From Peribacillus sp. FSL E2-0218 (GTDB lineage Bacteria; Bacillota; Bacilli; Bacillales; DSM-1321), in contig NZ_CP150304.1 in assembly GCF_037992945.1 (NCBI RefSeq), positions 3,909,501-3,973,500 of the forward strand: a stretch of DNA of 64,000 nucleotides, written 5' to 3'. Of this stretch, positions 17,646 through 25,236 are shown in pieces. Each line of letters begins with the position of its first letter. The stretch's first letter is position 1. Position numbers and translations under genes: made by a program. Under the pieces are notes generated by a model. That model saw nothing but the letters and a program-made list of their open reading frames with translations. It did no database searches and was not told where the DNA came from.

Positions 17646-18086
17646 ATGAATAACAAAATAAGCATCTTCAATTATTGCTTCCCATTAGGTGTGTCAGAGG
17701 TGTTCTTCTTATCCAGCTTTTATCTTTCCATCCTAGACGTCTCTCTATTTGCTTTAGCTTTACCCTTTTCCGCCTTGTTTCTCCTGATATCCGTGTACCT
17801 ATTCCTTCGAACGAATAAAGCGGCCAAAGCCCTACTTAACCAAGAAGAACGAAGAAGGGAAATTCATGCCTTTTACCATCAGTCCTTCGGGATTTTTGCG
17901 ATCATTTTCGCTGCGTTACTTTTTGCTTCCTTAGCTTATATTCCCCTAATGGAAAACGGAGGGCACTTCTACCTTCTTTATTGTTTACCCATGGCGTTAT
18001 GCTGCTTGATTCCTGTGGTCGCCTCTTATAAAGGGATGAAACAAAATAAACTGGAAATCGATCGGAATGCAACGACGAAAATCTAG
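17646..18086 (+). CDS. Four-helix membrane protein, unknown function
   Basis: A 146-residue integral membrane protein with four hydrophobic helices in two pairs (about residues 12-32, 35-52, 78-98, 105-125), separated by a charged loop ALLNQEERRREIHAFY. Start ATG after AGAAGGAGGG. I do not recognise the family. It runs towards the peptidoglycan-binding protein gene, with a structured intergenic region between them. Confidence 0.7.
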   Translation: MNNKISIFNYCFPLGVSEVFFLSSFYLSILDVSLFALALPFSALFLLISVYLFLRTNKAAKALLNQEERRREIHAFYHQSFGIFAIIFAALLFASLAYIPLMENGGHFYLLYCLPMALCCLIPVVASYKGMKQNKLEIDRNATTKI

Positions 18087-18173
18087 ATTTTACCAAAAAA
18101 TAACAAGCACGGGAGTGACAATCAACCTCACTGCATTACTGGGTGAATAGGAACAAAGAAAACAGACATAAAA

Positions 18174-18328
18174 AAAGACACTGGTTTAACCAGCGTCTTG
18201 ACTGAACAGCAAACTGCATAACGAGTGGCGGCTTTCCGTCGTAAGTCAGTAGCCACTAAGATCATGAAAGTAACCCAACCCTCCACGCATCTTTCCTGGT
18301 GGTGTGCAGGGGGTTGCTTTTTTTTATA
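18174..18328. other. Structured convergent 3' region or possible small RNA
   Basis: AAGACACTGGTT/AACCAGCGTCTT (18174-18199) is a terminator hairpin for the minus strand. GTGGC...GCCAC follows at about 18224-18257. A hairpin at about 18271-18317 with a T8 run is a terminator for the plus strand. CTGCA (about 18215) and TGCAG (about 18305) could close the whole segment. It may simply be two overlapping 3' UTR terminators, but the internal stem is not needed for that. I matched it to no known riboswitch class. Confidence 0.45.
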
Positions 18329-18338
18329 CCAAAACTGC

Positions 18339-18899
18339 TTATTGCTCCACTACTCGGCCATCTTTATATATGTTGAACCAGCCGATCGTACCTGTACCGC
18401 CTTGATCGATCCAATCCTGGTTGGCAGCTTTAAATAGGTAATAAGCTTTTCCTTTTCCATCTTTCAGCAATCTGCCGTCACCGCTAAATACGATTTTGCT
18501 CCCTAGCTTTTTCTTGCCTAGCGCAATTGCATCCTTATCCGTGAACTGTTTTCTTTCGACCTTATTTTCATCCAAGGCTGCCCATGTCTTCGGCCCGACG
18601 ATACCATCCGAGCTCAGATTGTGCTCCACTTGAAATTCCCTAACGACATTTTGCGTTTGCGTACCAAAGATGCCATCAACACCCACGGTATATTTAACAT
18701 CCTTAAGGCTTTGCTGCAGGTCGGTTACATAGCTTGAGCGCGAGCCTTTGCGGAGGGTCGGACGCGTTTCCGCCTTCGTTTCGATTTTCTGGACTTGGCT
18801 ATCCTTTGAAGCTGCGTGGGTAATTGATGCAGCCCCTGTACCTAGTGGCGCAGCCATCAAGGCAACGGCAGGAATCATCACCAATAATTTTTTCTTCAC
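18339..18899 (-). CDS. Secreted peptidoglycan-binding-domain protein
   Basis: A 186-residue exported protein. A GTG at 18899, 9 bases after GGAGGT, gives a clean signal peptide (Lys-rich start, hydrophobic core LLVMIPAVALMAAPLG, probable cleavage after THAA). Residues about 50-105 form a PG_binding_1 domain (VTDLQQSLKDVKY ... GIFGTQTQNVVREFQ). The C-terminal 70 residues (KLGSKIVFSGDGRLLKDG ... IGWFNIYKDGRVVEQ) are of a type I do not recognise. No catalytic motif is visible, so a wall-bound structural or targeting protein is likely. Confidence 0.8.
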   Translation of the reverse strand: MKKKLLVMIPAVALMAAPLGTGAASITHAASKDSQVQKIETKAETRPTLRKGSRSSYVTDLQQSLKDVKYTVGVDGIFGTQTQNVVREFQVEHNLSSDGIVGPKTWAALDENKVERKQFTDKDAIALGKKKLGSKIVFSGDGRLLKDGKGKAYYLFKAANQDWIDQGGTGTIGWFNIYKDGRVVEQ

Positions 18900-19064
18900 T
18901 GTCCTATTACCTCCATTCATATAATCATCAGCTGATTTTCCGACTATCTTTCTATGGAGCACATTCATTATAACGTATGCGCTTGATTTATCGGGTTTAA
19001 ATTACTTATTTTTAATAAAATGGTAATAAGTGTTCACGAGAGCCGAAGGTCTTCTGACTGATAG

Positions 19065-19586
19065 TCAAGCGTTGACCTCGATTACCAAAGTATCGAATAA
19101 TTGGCCATCGATATAAACCAATATCGCCCATTTACCTGCTTTCGGCAACACAACGTTAGTGGGCAGGCTGGCATCCGCTCCATTAATTTTACCGCCGCCA
19201 ATCCCGTTCCTTGACCAAACTCCTTCACTGAAAACGGGACTGATATCCTTCGATTCTTTATGATAGCCGACAAGAGACAATGGCCCCTCATCCATCCCCC
19301 AAAAGTGCCACAGCCATTTTTGGATTTCGTTTGCCTTTAATTCAGGTCCGATTATGCCGACTTTGTTCTCATTTCCTGACATGGCGCTGCCTGTATTTGT
19401 GTCAAACTCAGCGGCCGTCATTTCCCAATCGACCTCTTCAAAATCCTCTTCCGCAACAAAGCCGGGCGCATCATTGGAAAGATTCTGTTTAGGGGATTGT
19501 TGGGACTCCGGAACATTGGTTGCGGTACAGCCACTTACACCCATTAAACATAGCAATAAGAAAACCAGCCCTTTTTTCCCGCTCAT
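19065..19586 (-). CDS. DUF4871-type lipoprotein
   Basis: A 173-residue lipoprotein. The signal sequence ends in the lipobox LMGVSGC. The mature part contains KVGIIGPELKANEIQKWLWHFWG and LVGYHKESKD, then NGADASLPTNVVLPKAGKWAI, a pattern I associate with DUF4871 proteins of Bacillus. I start it at the ATG at 19586 rather than an upstream ATG without a ribosome site. Function unknown; exposed on the outer face of the membrane. Confidence 0.75.
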   Translation of the reverse strand: MSGKKGLVFLLLCLMGVSGCTATNVPESQQSPKQNLSNDAPGFVAEEDFEEVDWEMTAAEFDTNTGSAMSGNENKVGIIGPELKANEIQKWLWHFWGMDEGPLSLVGYHKESKDISPVFSEGVWSRNGIGGGKINGADASLPTNVVLPKAGKWAILVYIDGQLFDTLVIEVNA

Positions 19587-19704
19587 AACTAAATTCCACC
19601 CTTTCTTTATCGTTTCATTTTGGACGCCGGCTGTTGACCTTCTTAGCAACCTAGCCCTATTGGTAAATTATAACATACTGAAAGAATAGACGTTTCATTC
19701 CATA

Positions 19705-19738
19705 GAAAAAACCGAAATCAACGCTGGATTTCGGTTTT
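19705..19738. terminator. Terminator of the flavodoxin-fbpA-fbpB operon
   Basis: AAAACCGAAATC pairs with GATTTCGGTTTT, with a T-run on the minus strand just after fbpB. Confidence 0.85.
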
Positions 19739-19746
19739 ACATGAAC

Positions 19747-19896
19747 TCATGAGTGCACTTGCTTCGTTTTTTTGACTTCAACGACGGCCTTTTGATCGAT
19801 TTTTGTAAAAATGCGCTCGACCTCCGTTTTATCATGCAACAAATGCTCGCGGTTTTCATTTAGCAGTTCTTTATACGATTTTCTTCTCCTAGACAT
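19747..19896 (-). CDS. fbpB: FbpB-family small basic protein
   Basis: A 49-residue protein, MSRRRKSYKELLNENREH..., basic at the N-terminus and matching the FbpB (Fur-regulated basic protein B) pattern of an RRRK start followed by ELLNEN. The ribosome site AGGTGA lies in the end of fbpA, 4 bp upstream, so the two are translationally linked. In B. subtilis FbpB works with the FsrA small RNA in the iron-sparing response. Recognition is by sequence pattern and by context: it is third in a flavodoxin operon with a Fur box. Confidence 0.8.
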   Translation of the reverse strand: MSRRRKSYKELLNENREHLLHDKTEVERIFTKIDQKAVVEVKKTKQVHS

Positions 19897-19900
19897 GCTT

Positions 19901-20056
19901 TCATTCACCTCTCAAACGATTGAATTCTCTCTGCAGGACAACCATCGGCAGTTCGTAGAGCTGTTTATTATATTTCTTGAATAGGCCAAATTTCAGAAGT
20001 TCTTGGATAAGTTCTTCTTTCTTCCATTCTCTCTTATTATTTAATTGGGTAATCAT
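19901..20056 (-). CDS. fbpA: FbpA-family small basic protein
   Basis: A 51-residue protein, MITQLNNKREWKKEELIQELL..., ending in KQLYELPMVVLQREFNRLRGE; the KKELIQELLKFGLFK and LYELPMVVLQREF segments match the FbpA pattern. The start lies 6 bases after GGAGGG and 20 bases inside the flavodoxin gene in another frame, so translation is coupled. In B. subtilis FbpA is a Fur-repressed co-regulator of the iron-sparing response. Too short for routine ORF cut-offs. Confidence 0.8.
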   Translation of the reverse strand: MITQLNNKREWKKEELIQELLKFGLFKKYNKQLYELPMVVLQREFNRLRGE

Positions 20057-20588
20057 CCATCACCCTCCTTAATAAGTAGGCAGTCTTTCGGTACTTATGG
20101 TTATTTTGCATCCGATTCCAAACGAGATACCGCCATTTCTTCCTTTTGCTTCCCCAACTAAGAGCCCGATCTGCAAAGTCTTCACATTGCCTTACCCGAT
20201 CGTGTGCAGGTGCTCCCTGATCGATTTTCAAAACACGATCATAAACAGCAAATCCACATTGCTTCATCTTATTGGAGAGGATATTGATGGCACCGCAAGG
20301 CTTTGGCTGGCTCAAGTCACCTGCACCGAATAATGCGACCTTCACTCCATGAAAGTTGGCTTGATCGAGCTCTTCATAAAATTCGTTTGCCTCATATGGC
20401 AAACCTCCTTGATTCCATGTATATAAACCGATGAAGGACAAATCGAACTCCTTCAACGTTTCCACTTCTACCGTATCCAATCTTTCCATATATACGTCAC
20501 AGCCGACAGCCAGCATTCGATTCTTTATGTTTACAGCCATTTTCTCGGTATTACCGGATAAACTGACGTAACCAATGAATACCTTCAT
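20037..20588 (-). CDS. Flavodoxin
   Basis: A 183-residue flavodoxin-like FMN protein. The phosphate-binding loop YVSLSGNTEKMA (residues 7-18) and the GLYTWNQGGLPYE and FGAGDLSQP segments are typical. Flavodoxin replaces ferredoxin when iron is scarce. The C-terminal 35 residues (GSKRKKWRYLVWNRMQ onward) are an unusual basic extension that also overlaps fbpA. Start ATG follows AGGGGGCGATATAG. A Fur box sits about 50 bp upstream. The arrangement parallels the B. subtilis ykuNOP flavodoxins, also Fur controlled. Confidence 0.88.
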   Translation of the reverse strand: MKVFIGYVSLSGNTEKMAVNIKNRMLAVGCDVYMERLDTVEVETLKEFDLSFIGLYTWNQGGLPYEANEFYEELDQANFHGVKVALFGAGDLSQPKPCGAINILSNKMKQCGFAVYDRVLKIDQGAPAHDRVRQCEDFADRALSWGSKRKKWRYLVWNRMQNNHKYRKTAYLLRRVMDDYPIK

Positions 20589-20631
20589 CTATATCGCCCC
20601 CTAATGGAGAATAGCTTTCATTATACCTCTA

Positions 20632-20660
20632 CTATAAATGAAAATGATTCTCATTGTCAA
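20632..20660 (-). promoter_or_regulatory. Fur box overlapping the flavodoxin operon promoter
   Basis: GAAAATGATTCTCATTGTC (20640-20658) matches 15 of 19 positions of the Fur consensus GATAATGATAATCATTATC. On the minus strand TTGACA (20655-20660) and TTATAG (20632-20637), 17 bp apart, form the promoter that the Fur box covers. Confidence 0.88.
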
Positions 20661-20777
20661 TTATATATCCCCATAAATTTGATTCAGGATGAACGGAAAG
20701 GCCGGTTATGATTTTTTCACCCAAGTCATTGGTACGAATAGTCTCCGTTGGCCTTGCAATGATTGACAGTTCCAAAG

Positions 20778-20822
20778 AAAAAAGGGTTGCAGGGAAGGCG
20801 TCTCGTTCCCTGCAAACCTTTT
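20778..20822 (-). terminator. Terminator of the RND exporter gene
   Basis: AAGGTTTGCAGGGAA pairs with TTCCCTGCAACCCTT (minus strand), followed by TTTTTTC. Confidence 0.88.
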
Positions 20823-20834
20823 GATAAAGCTTCC

Positions 20835-23800
20835 TTACATTTCGGCGCTCTCGCTGACGGGCTCATTCTTTTTCATTCTCTGTTTCTTTGATTTTTTGAA
20901 GTACAGCAATTCATAGATACATGGAATGACGATGAGTGTGAGCAGCGTAGAAACTGCCAGCCCGCCAATGACAACGATGGCCAGGCTTTGTGAAACGAGG
21001 CTTCCCGTTTCGGCCTTTTTATATAAAAGAGGCAGCATGGCACAAATGGTGGCTACAGCCGTCATGATGATCGGACGGAATCTTGTAGCTGTCGCTTCAA
21101 TGATTGCATCCCGGATGATCATACTATCTTCGTTTTGCCTGACACGATCGAGAAGCACGATCGCGTTAGTCACGACGATTCCTATCAGCATGAGTGCGCC
21201 CAAAAGCGCTGTAATATCCACGGAAATCCGGCTGATGACCAATCCCAGCACTGCGCCGATTGCAGCGAACGGCAATGAAAATAGAATCGCGATTGGTGCC
21301 TTCATTGACTTGAATGTAAGAACCATGATCAGAAAGACAATGCCTATCGATAGGAACATCGTCAGGAACAAATCGGAAAAATCATCCGTCTGCTGAGCAC
21401 TTGCTCCCCCGACATAAATATCTACATCCTTGGGAATCTTAAGGCCCTTGGTCTCTTTGTCTCCAAATATCACAGCATTGACTTTATTTGAAATGTCAGA
21501 CAGTTTAGCCGGATCTACTGTTGCCGTCAATCGGAGATACGTTTCTCCATCTTTATGGAACTGTGTCGTGGCACTCTCTTCGCTCGTCAATGAAGCGACT
21601 TTTGAGACTGGGACTAAACCGCCATCTGTCATAATGGGAATATTCTTTAAGTCATTGGGTTTTTTCGGATCCAAAATAGGTTCTAGTATTACCGGTGTCT
21701 GCTTATCCGCAAGCTTCATATGGCCAATCGGGGTTCCATTCAGCATGACACCCAGTTGTTGGCCTATTTGTTCTGCGTTTCCTTTGGCCGGATCCACCTT
21801 GAAAGAATAAATGGTTTTCTTTTCATCCTGGTTCGTTGCAACATCCTCAATTCCCTTAATATCTTGAATGTTTCCTTTGATCTTATTGGCGGTCCGCTCC
21901 AAATCCCCCACATTCTTGCCAATGACATCGATCGTTATGTTCGTCTTTGAAGCCCCCATCATGAATGAGGAAGCGCTGGCTGTAAGCTTTGCCTCGGGAT
22001 AGTTTTCTTTTTGCTTGTCGATTTCCTCCAATATTGCATCCATATTTGCTTCATCTTTGACTAAAATACCGAAAGTCGCTTCCGTAGGCGAGGTGACGGC
22101 GCCATATTGAGCCGCTTCGGCAGAGTTTCCTAATTGCATGAACACATTATCCACTTCGCTCAAATCACGCATTTTTCCCTCGAGTTCAATTGCCTTCTCT
22201 TTTACTTGATCAAAGGGCTCATCATTTGGATAAGTTAATGTCACGGATACATAATCAGCTGAAGAATGATCGATCGCCCCTTTTGGCATCGCAAAATATG
22301 TACCAATCGAACCGACGAACAAGAGCAGCGCAATAATCAAGACAAACCATTTATGGTTTAATGACCAAGTGACAAGCTTCGTAAAATGCTTGGCCGGTCG
22401 ATGTTTTGGTAGCTTCGCCCGTTTCAGCAATCCCGCACTCATCAATGGAACGACCGTCAATGCGACGATCAAAGATGCCAGCAAAGAATACGTGACGGTT
22501 AAAGCGAAGGGAAGCAGGAATTCCTGAAGCCCGCCATTCAATAAAGCGACCGGCAAGAAAACGGCTACCGTCGTAAGCGTTGAAGCCGTGATTGCCACTC
22601 CGACCTCTTTTACCGCATCCATTACCAATTGGACCGATATCTTCTCCTGCTGCATTTTCCGGAAAATATTTTCAATCACAACAATGCTGTCGTCCACCAA
22701 GCGTCCAATCGCTACCGCAACACCGCCCAGCGTCAAGATATTCAGCGTCACCCCCGACAATGAAAGCAAAAATAAAGTAAAGCCAAGTGATAACGGAATC
22801 GATACGATCGTAATGAAGGTAGAACGTACATTTCGTAAAAAAACCATGATGACGATCGTGGCGAATAGTGCACCGAGCAGCACTTCTTTAACCATCGAAT
22901 GGACGGAGGTCTCCACCATATCCGCTGTAGATAAATAGACGGTCGATTTCTGTTCCTTGTACTTTTCATTGATTTCCTTTGTTACCTTTTCAACTTCTTT
23001 ACTGATTGTGACAGCATTGGATTGACTGTCCTTGATGATGCTGATATCGATGCTTTCTTTTCCGTTAAAACGGCTGATGAGGTTACCATCCTTCGCTTCT
23101 GCCACTTTTGCTATGTCTCCAAGTGTGACATCTGATGTGACCTTCAGCGCTTTTACTTTTTCTATGCTCGTTACATCACCGATGACCTTAATATTACTTG
23201 TCTTCCCATCGATCACCTTCTCACCAACGGCTAGAGCGGCATCTTGTCCGTTCAGTACGCTCATGACATTTTGGATCGAGACGTTCTTTTTAGACAATTG
23301 TTCATTATCGACCTTGACAGAAAGGACCGATTGGGAGATTCCAAATGTCTGTACATCCGAAACTCCTTTAATATCTTTATATAGAGGCTCCAGTTCCTTC
23401 TTCGTAAGATCCAAGCTTTCAGCTGTCAAGCCATCCTTGAACGTCACAGCTATGAACGATATCGGAATCATGGATGTATTTAACTGGGTAACGGTAGGCT
23501 TTGTCATACTTTGCGGCAACGCCACACTGCTTAAAGCCTCTTGAACATCCAGTTTTGCCTGTTTCATATCCGACCCTGATTCAAAGGAAAGATCGATTTT
23601 TGAAAATCCATCGCCAGTGGTCGAGTACATGGCACTCTTTCCTTTTACTCCCGTAACCGCGCTTTCAATCGGTTCGGTAACCTGCGCTTCCATCGTTTTC
23701 GAATCCGTGCCCTGACCCATCGTGATAATCGTAACTTGTGGATTATCGGCAGAAGGTAAAAATTCCATCGGCAGCTTAAAATAACTGATGATTCCGATCA

Positions 23801-23876
23801 TTAAAATAAAAATGGTTACCAATGAAACGGCAGCCTTGTTCTTGAACGACCACTTTGTAAGAAATTCCACGTACAC
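20835..23876 (-). CDS. RND-family efflux transporter (SwrC-like)
   Basis: A 1013-residue resistance-nodulation-division exporter, the length expected for single-subunit Gram-positive members such as SwrC. It has a helix at residues 14-32, a large extracytoplasmic loop, the helix-4 proton-relay segment AIGRLVDDSIVVIENIFRKM near residue 400, a second large loop, and a closing helix block with LLGALMLIGIVVTNAIVLLD. In B. subtilis SwrC exports surfactin and other amphiphiles. No membrane-fusion or outer-membrane partner is adjacent. An inverted pair of AGTCAAC/GTTGACT boxes lies in its promoter region, suggesting a MarR-type repressor encoded elsewhere. Confidence 0.92.
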   Translation of the reverse strand: MYVEFLTKWSFKNKAAVSLVTIFILMIGIISYFKLPMEFLPSADNPQVTIITMGQGTDSKTMEAQVTEPIESAVTGVKGKSAMYSTTGDGFSKIDLSFESGSDMKQAKLDVQEALSSVALPQSMTKPTVTQLNTSMIPISFIAVTFKDGLTAESLDLTKKELEPLYKDIKGVSDVQTFGISQSVLSVKVDNEQLSKKNVSIQNVMSVLNGQDAALAVGEKVIDGKTSNIKVIGDVTSIEKVKALKVTSDVTLGDIAKVAEAKDGNLISRFNGKESIDISIIKDSQSNAVTISKEVEKVTKEINEKYKEQKSTVYLSTADMVETSVHSMVKEVLLGALFATIVIMVFLRNVRSTFITIVSIPLSLGFTLFLLSLSGVTLNILTLGGVAVAIGRLVDDSIVVIENIFRKMQQEKISVQLVMDAVKEVGVAITASTLTTVAVFLPVALLNGGLQEFLLPFALTVTYSLLASLIVALTVVPLMSAGLLKRAKLPKHRPAKHFTKLVTWSLNHKWFVLIIALLLFVGSIGTYFAMPKGAIDHSSADYVSVTLTYPNDEPFDQVKEKAIELEGKMRDLSEVDNVFMQLGNSAEAAQYGAVTSPTEATFGILVKDEANMDAILEEIDKQKENYPEAKLTASASSFMMGASKTNITIDVIGKNVGDLERTANKIKGNIQDIKGIEDVATNQDEKKTIYSFKVDPAKGNAEQIGQQLGVMLNGTPIGHMKLADKQTPVILEPILDPKKPNDLKNIPIMTDGGLVPVSKVASLTSEESATTQFHKDGETYLRLTATVDPAKLSDISNKVNAVIFGDKETKGLKIPKDVDIYVGGASAQQTDDFSDLFLTMFLSIGIVFLIMVLTFKSMKAPIAILFSLPFAAIGAVLGLVISRISVDITALLGALMLIGIVVTNAIVLLDRVRQNEDSMIIRDAIIEATATRFRPIIMTAVATICAMLPLLYKKAETGSLVSQSLAIVVIGGLAVSTLLTLIVIPCIYELLYFKKSKKQRMKKNEPVSESAEM

Positions 23877-23891
23877 ACCACCCCTGATATC

Positions 23892-23950
23892 ATAGTCAAC
23901 TAAATTATTCCAGTTTTTATATTACCATATATTACTAATGTTGACTAAGG
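23892..23950. promoter_or_regulatory. Paired inverted boxes upstream of the RND gene
   Basis: ATAGTCAACTAAA (23892-23904) and ACTAATGTTGACTAAGG (23934-23950) are inverted relatives, each near-palindromic (TAGTTGACTA type), 16-75 bp upstream of the RND start. The form is MarR-like. No regulator gene is adjacent. Confidence 0.4.
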
Positions 23951-24136
23951 GGTTTTATAACGATTTACCTAAAATTTAATATTCATTAATGAAAAAATAC
24001 CTACTTTGGATCGATTCGTCGACACCTCTCTCTCACAATTTCAAACAATCCATGATATTCATTTCACAAATCACATCGCCCAAGATTTTCACATATAAAA
24101 TAAGCATCACCAACATTAGTAAGGAGGAGATTGACC

Positions 24137-24802
24137 GTGAATCCTGGTTATGTTCCAGATAACAAGAACCTAAAAAAATCAAGTGGTACCCCGAATCTCT
24201 TTTTTGACTCAAGAGATAATGTTTTTTTCGAGCGCAATCCAAATAATGTCGCTTATGAAGTCACCTCGACCCAGTTACCGGCAATGGTCGGCGGGGCTTT
24301 TGTGGACCTGTATCTAACCAAGGGACATATACGGGAACCTCATTGGCATCCGAATGCCTGGGAGCTGGATGTCGTGGTTTCCGGCGAGGCCCTGATCTCC
24401 ATCGTTGATCCCGACACGAAGAAATTGCATAACTATGTAGCCAAACCCGGTCAGGTCGTCTTCATTCCGATGGCTTGGTGGCATTGGATCAGACCCGTTT
24501 CACAAGAACTGCATCTCCACCTCTTTTTTAACAATGATCAATTCGAAACGGCGGAAGGATCCGACATGTTGCGTCTGACGCCGCCAGAGGTGTTCCAGCT
24601 TTCCTATGGCGTCAATGCCGAGAAAATCGCCGATTCATTGGCGCCCATTAACGAGTCGGTCGTCATCGGCCCCCCTGCGAGCCATACGAAAAATCAGGTC
24701 CCACACTATCCGGACCGGAACGAATTAACATACACGGAAAGACCCCATGGAAAAACGGAAGGAATAACGATTAACATCAATGATAAACCGATCGATTACT
24801 AA
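24137..24802 (+). CDS. Single-domain cupin protein, oxalate-decarboxylase-like
   Basis: A 221-residue cupin. Motif 1 is GHIREPHWHPNAWELDVVVS (HxH...E, residues about 71-90), and motif 2 is PGQVVFIPMAWWHWI near residue 113, giving a full metal-binding set. Related bacilli proteins are annotated as cupin or spore-coat oxalate-decarboxylase-like. I prefer the GTG at 24137, 9 bases after GGAGG, over a TTG two codons upstream that is too close to the ribosome site. Actual substrate unknown. Confidence 0.82.
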   Translation: MNPGYVPDNKNLKKSSGTPNLFFDSRDNVFFERNPNNVAYEVTSTQLPAMVGGAFVDLYLTKGHIREPHWHPNAWELDVVVSGEALISIVDPDTKKLHNYVAKPGQVVFIPMAWWHWIRPVSQELHLHLFFNNDQFETAEGSDMLRLTPPEVFQLSYGVNAEKIADSLAPINESVVIGPPASHTKNQVPHYPDRNELTYTERPHGKTEGITININDKPIDY

Positions 24803-24843
24803 TGGAATATATTCGGTATGGCAGTTTAGGATTACACCCCACA

Positions 24844-24867
24844 GAAAAAAAGGCTGCCACTGCAGCC
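24844..24867 (-). terminator. Minus-strand terminator after the small membrane protein
   Basis: GGCTGCAGTGGCAGCC hairpin followed by TTTTTTTC on the minus strand. Confidence 0.75.
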
Positions 24868-24883
24868 CCCAACTTTTTGGCCA

Positions 24884-25084
24884 TCACCTGAAACCTCTGA
24901 AGAAAAGCAAAATGATCGCCGAGATGATCAAACCGATAAATAATAAAGGCCCGATGCCTGAACTATACACGAAGTATACCGTAATATGGCGAAAGGCCAT
25001 CACAACAAGGTAGAGGAATAGCAGGATGCACAAAATGATGACCAGAGCGGCATTTTTATTCCGATACAACGTAACCAGCCCCAA
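24884..25084 (-). CDS. Possible small two-helix membrane protein
   Basis: Up to 66 residues with two hydrophobic helices (ALVIILCILLFLYLVVMAF and GPLLFIGLIISAIILLFF). No ATG is available: the candidates are a TTG at 25084 without a ribosome site, or a TTG at 25069 nine bases after GGGG. The strong terminator directly downstream supports a transcribed unit. It could be a genuine small membrane protein or a remnant; family unknown. Confidence 0.4.
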   Translation of the reverse strand: MGLVTLYRNKNAALVIILCILLFLYLVVMAFRHITVYFVYSSGIGPLLFIGLIISAIILLFFRGFR

Positions 25085-25198
25085 TTTACAAGCATTATTT
25101 ACAAGAAGGGAAACAGCAGCATTCCGTTAAGAAATGATATGCCTCCACCATTTTGTACTATTCTGTAAAAATGAATGTTTCAGCTTTGCTTCCCTTCA

Positions 25199-25225
25199 AT
25201 AAAAAAAGGGCTGCCGCAGCAACCC
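25199..25225 (-). terminator. Terminator of the hen1-pnkp operon
   Basis: GGGTTGCTGCGGCAGCCC hairpin followed by TTTTTTTAT on the minus strand. Confidence 0.85.
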
Positions 25226-25236
25226 ATGTTCTTTCA

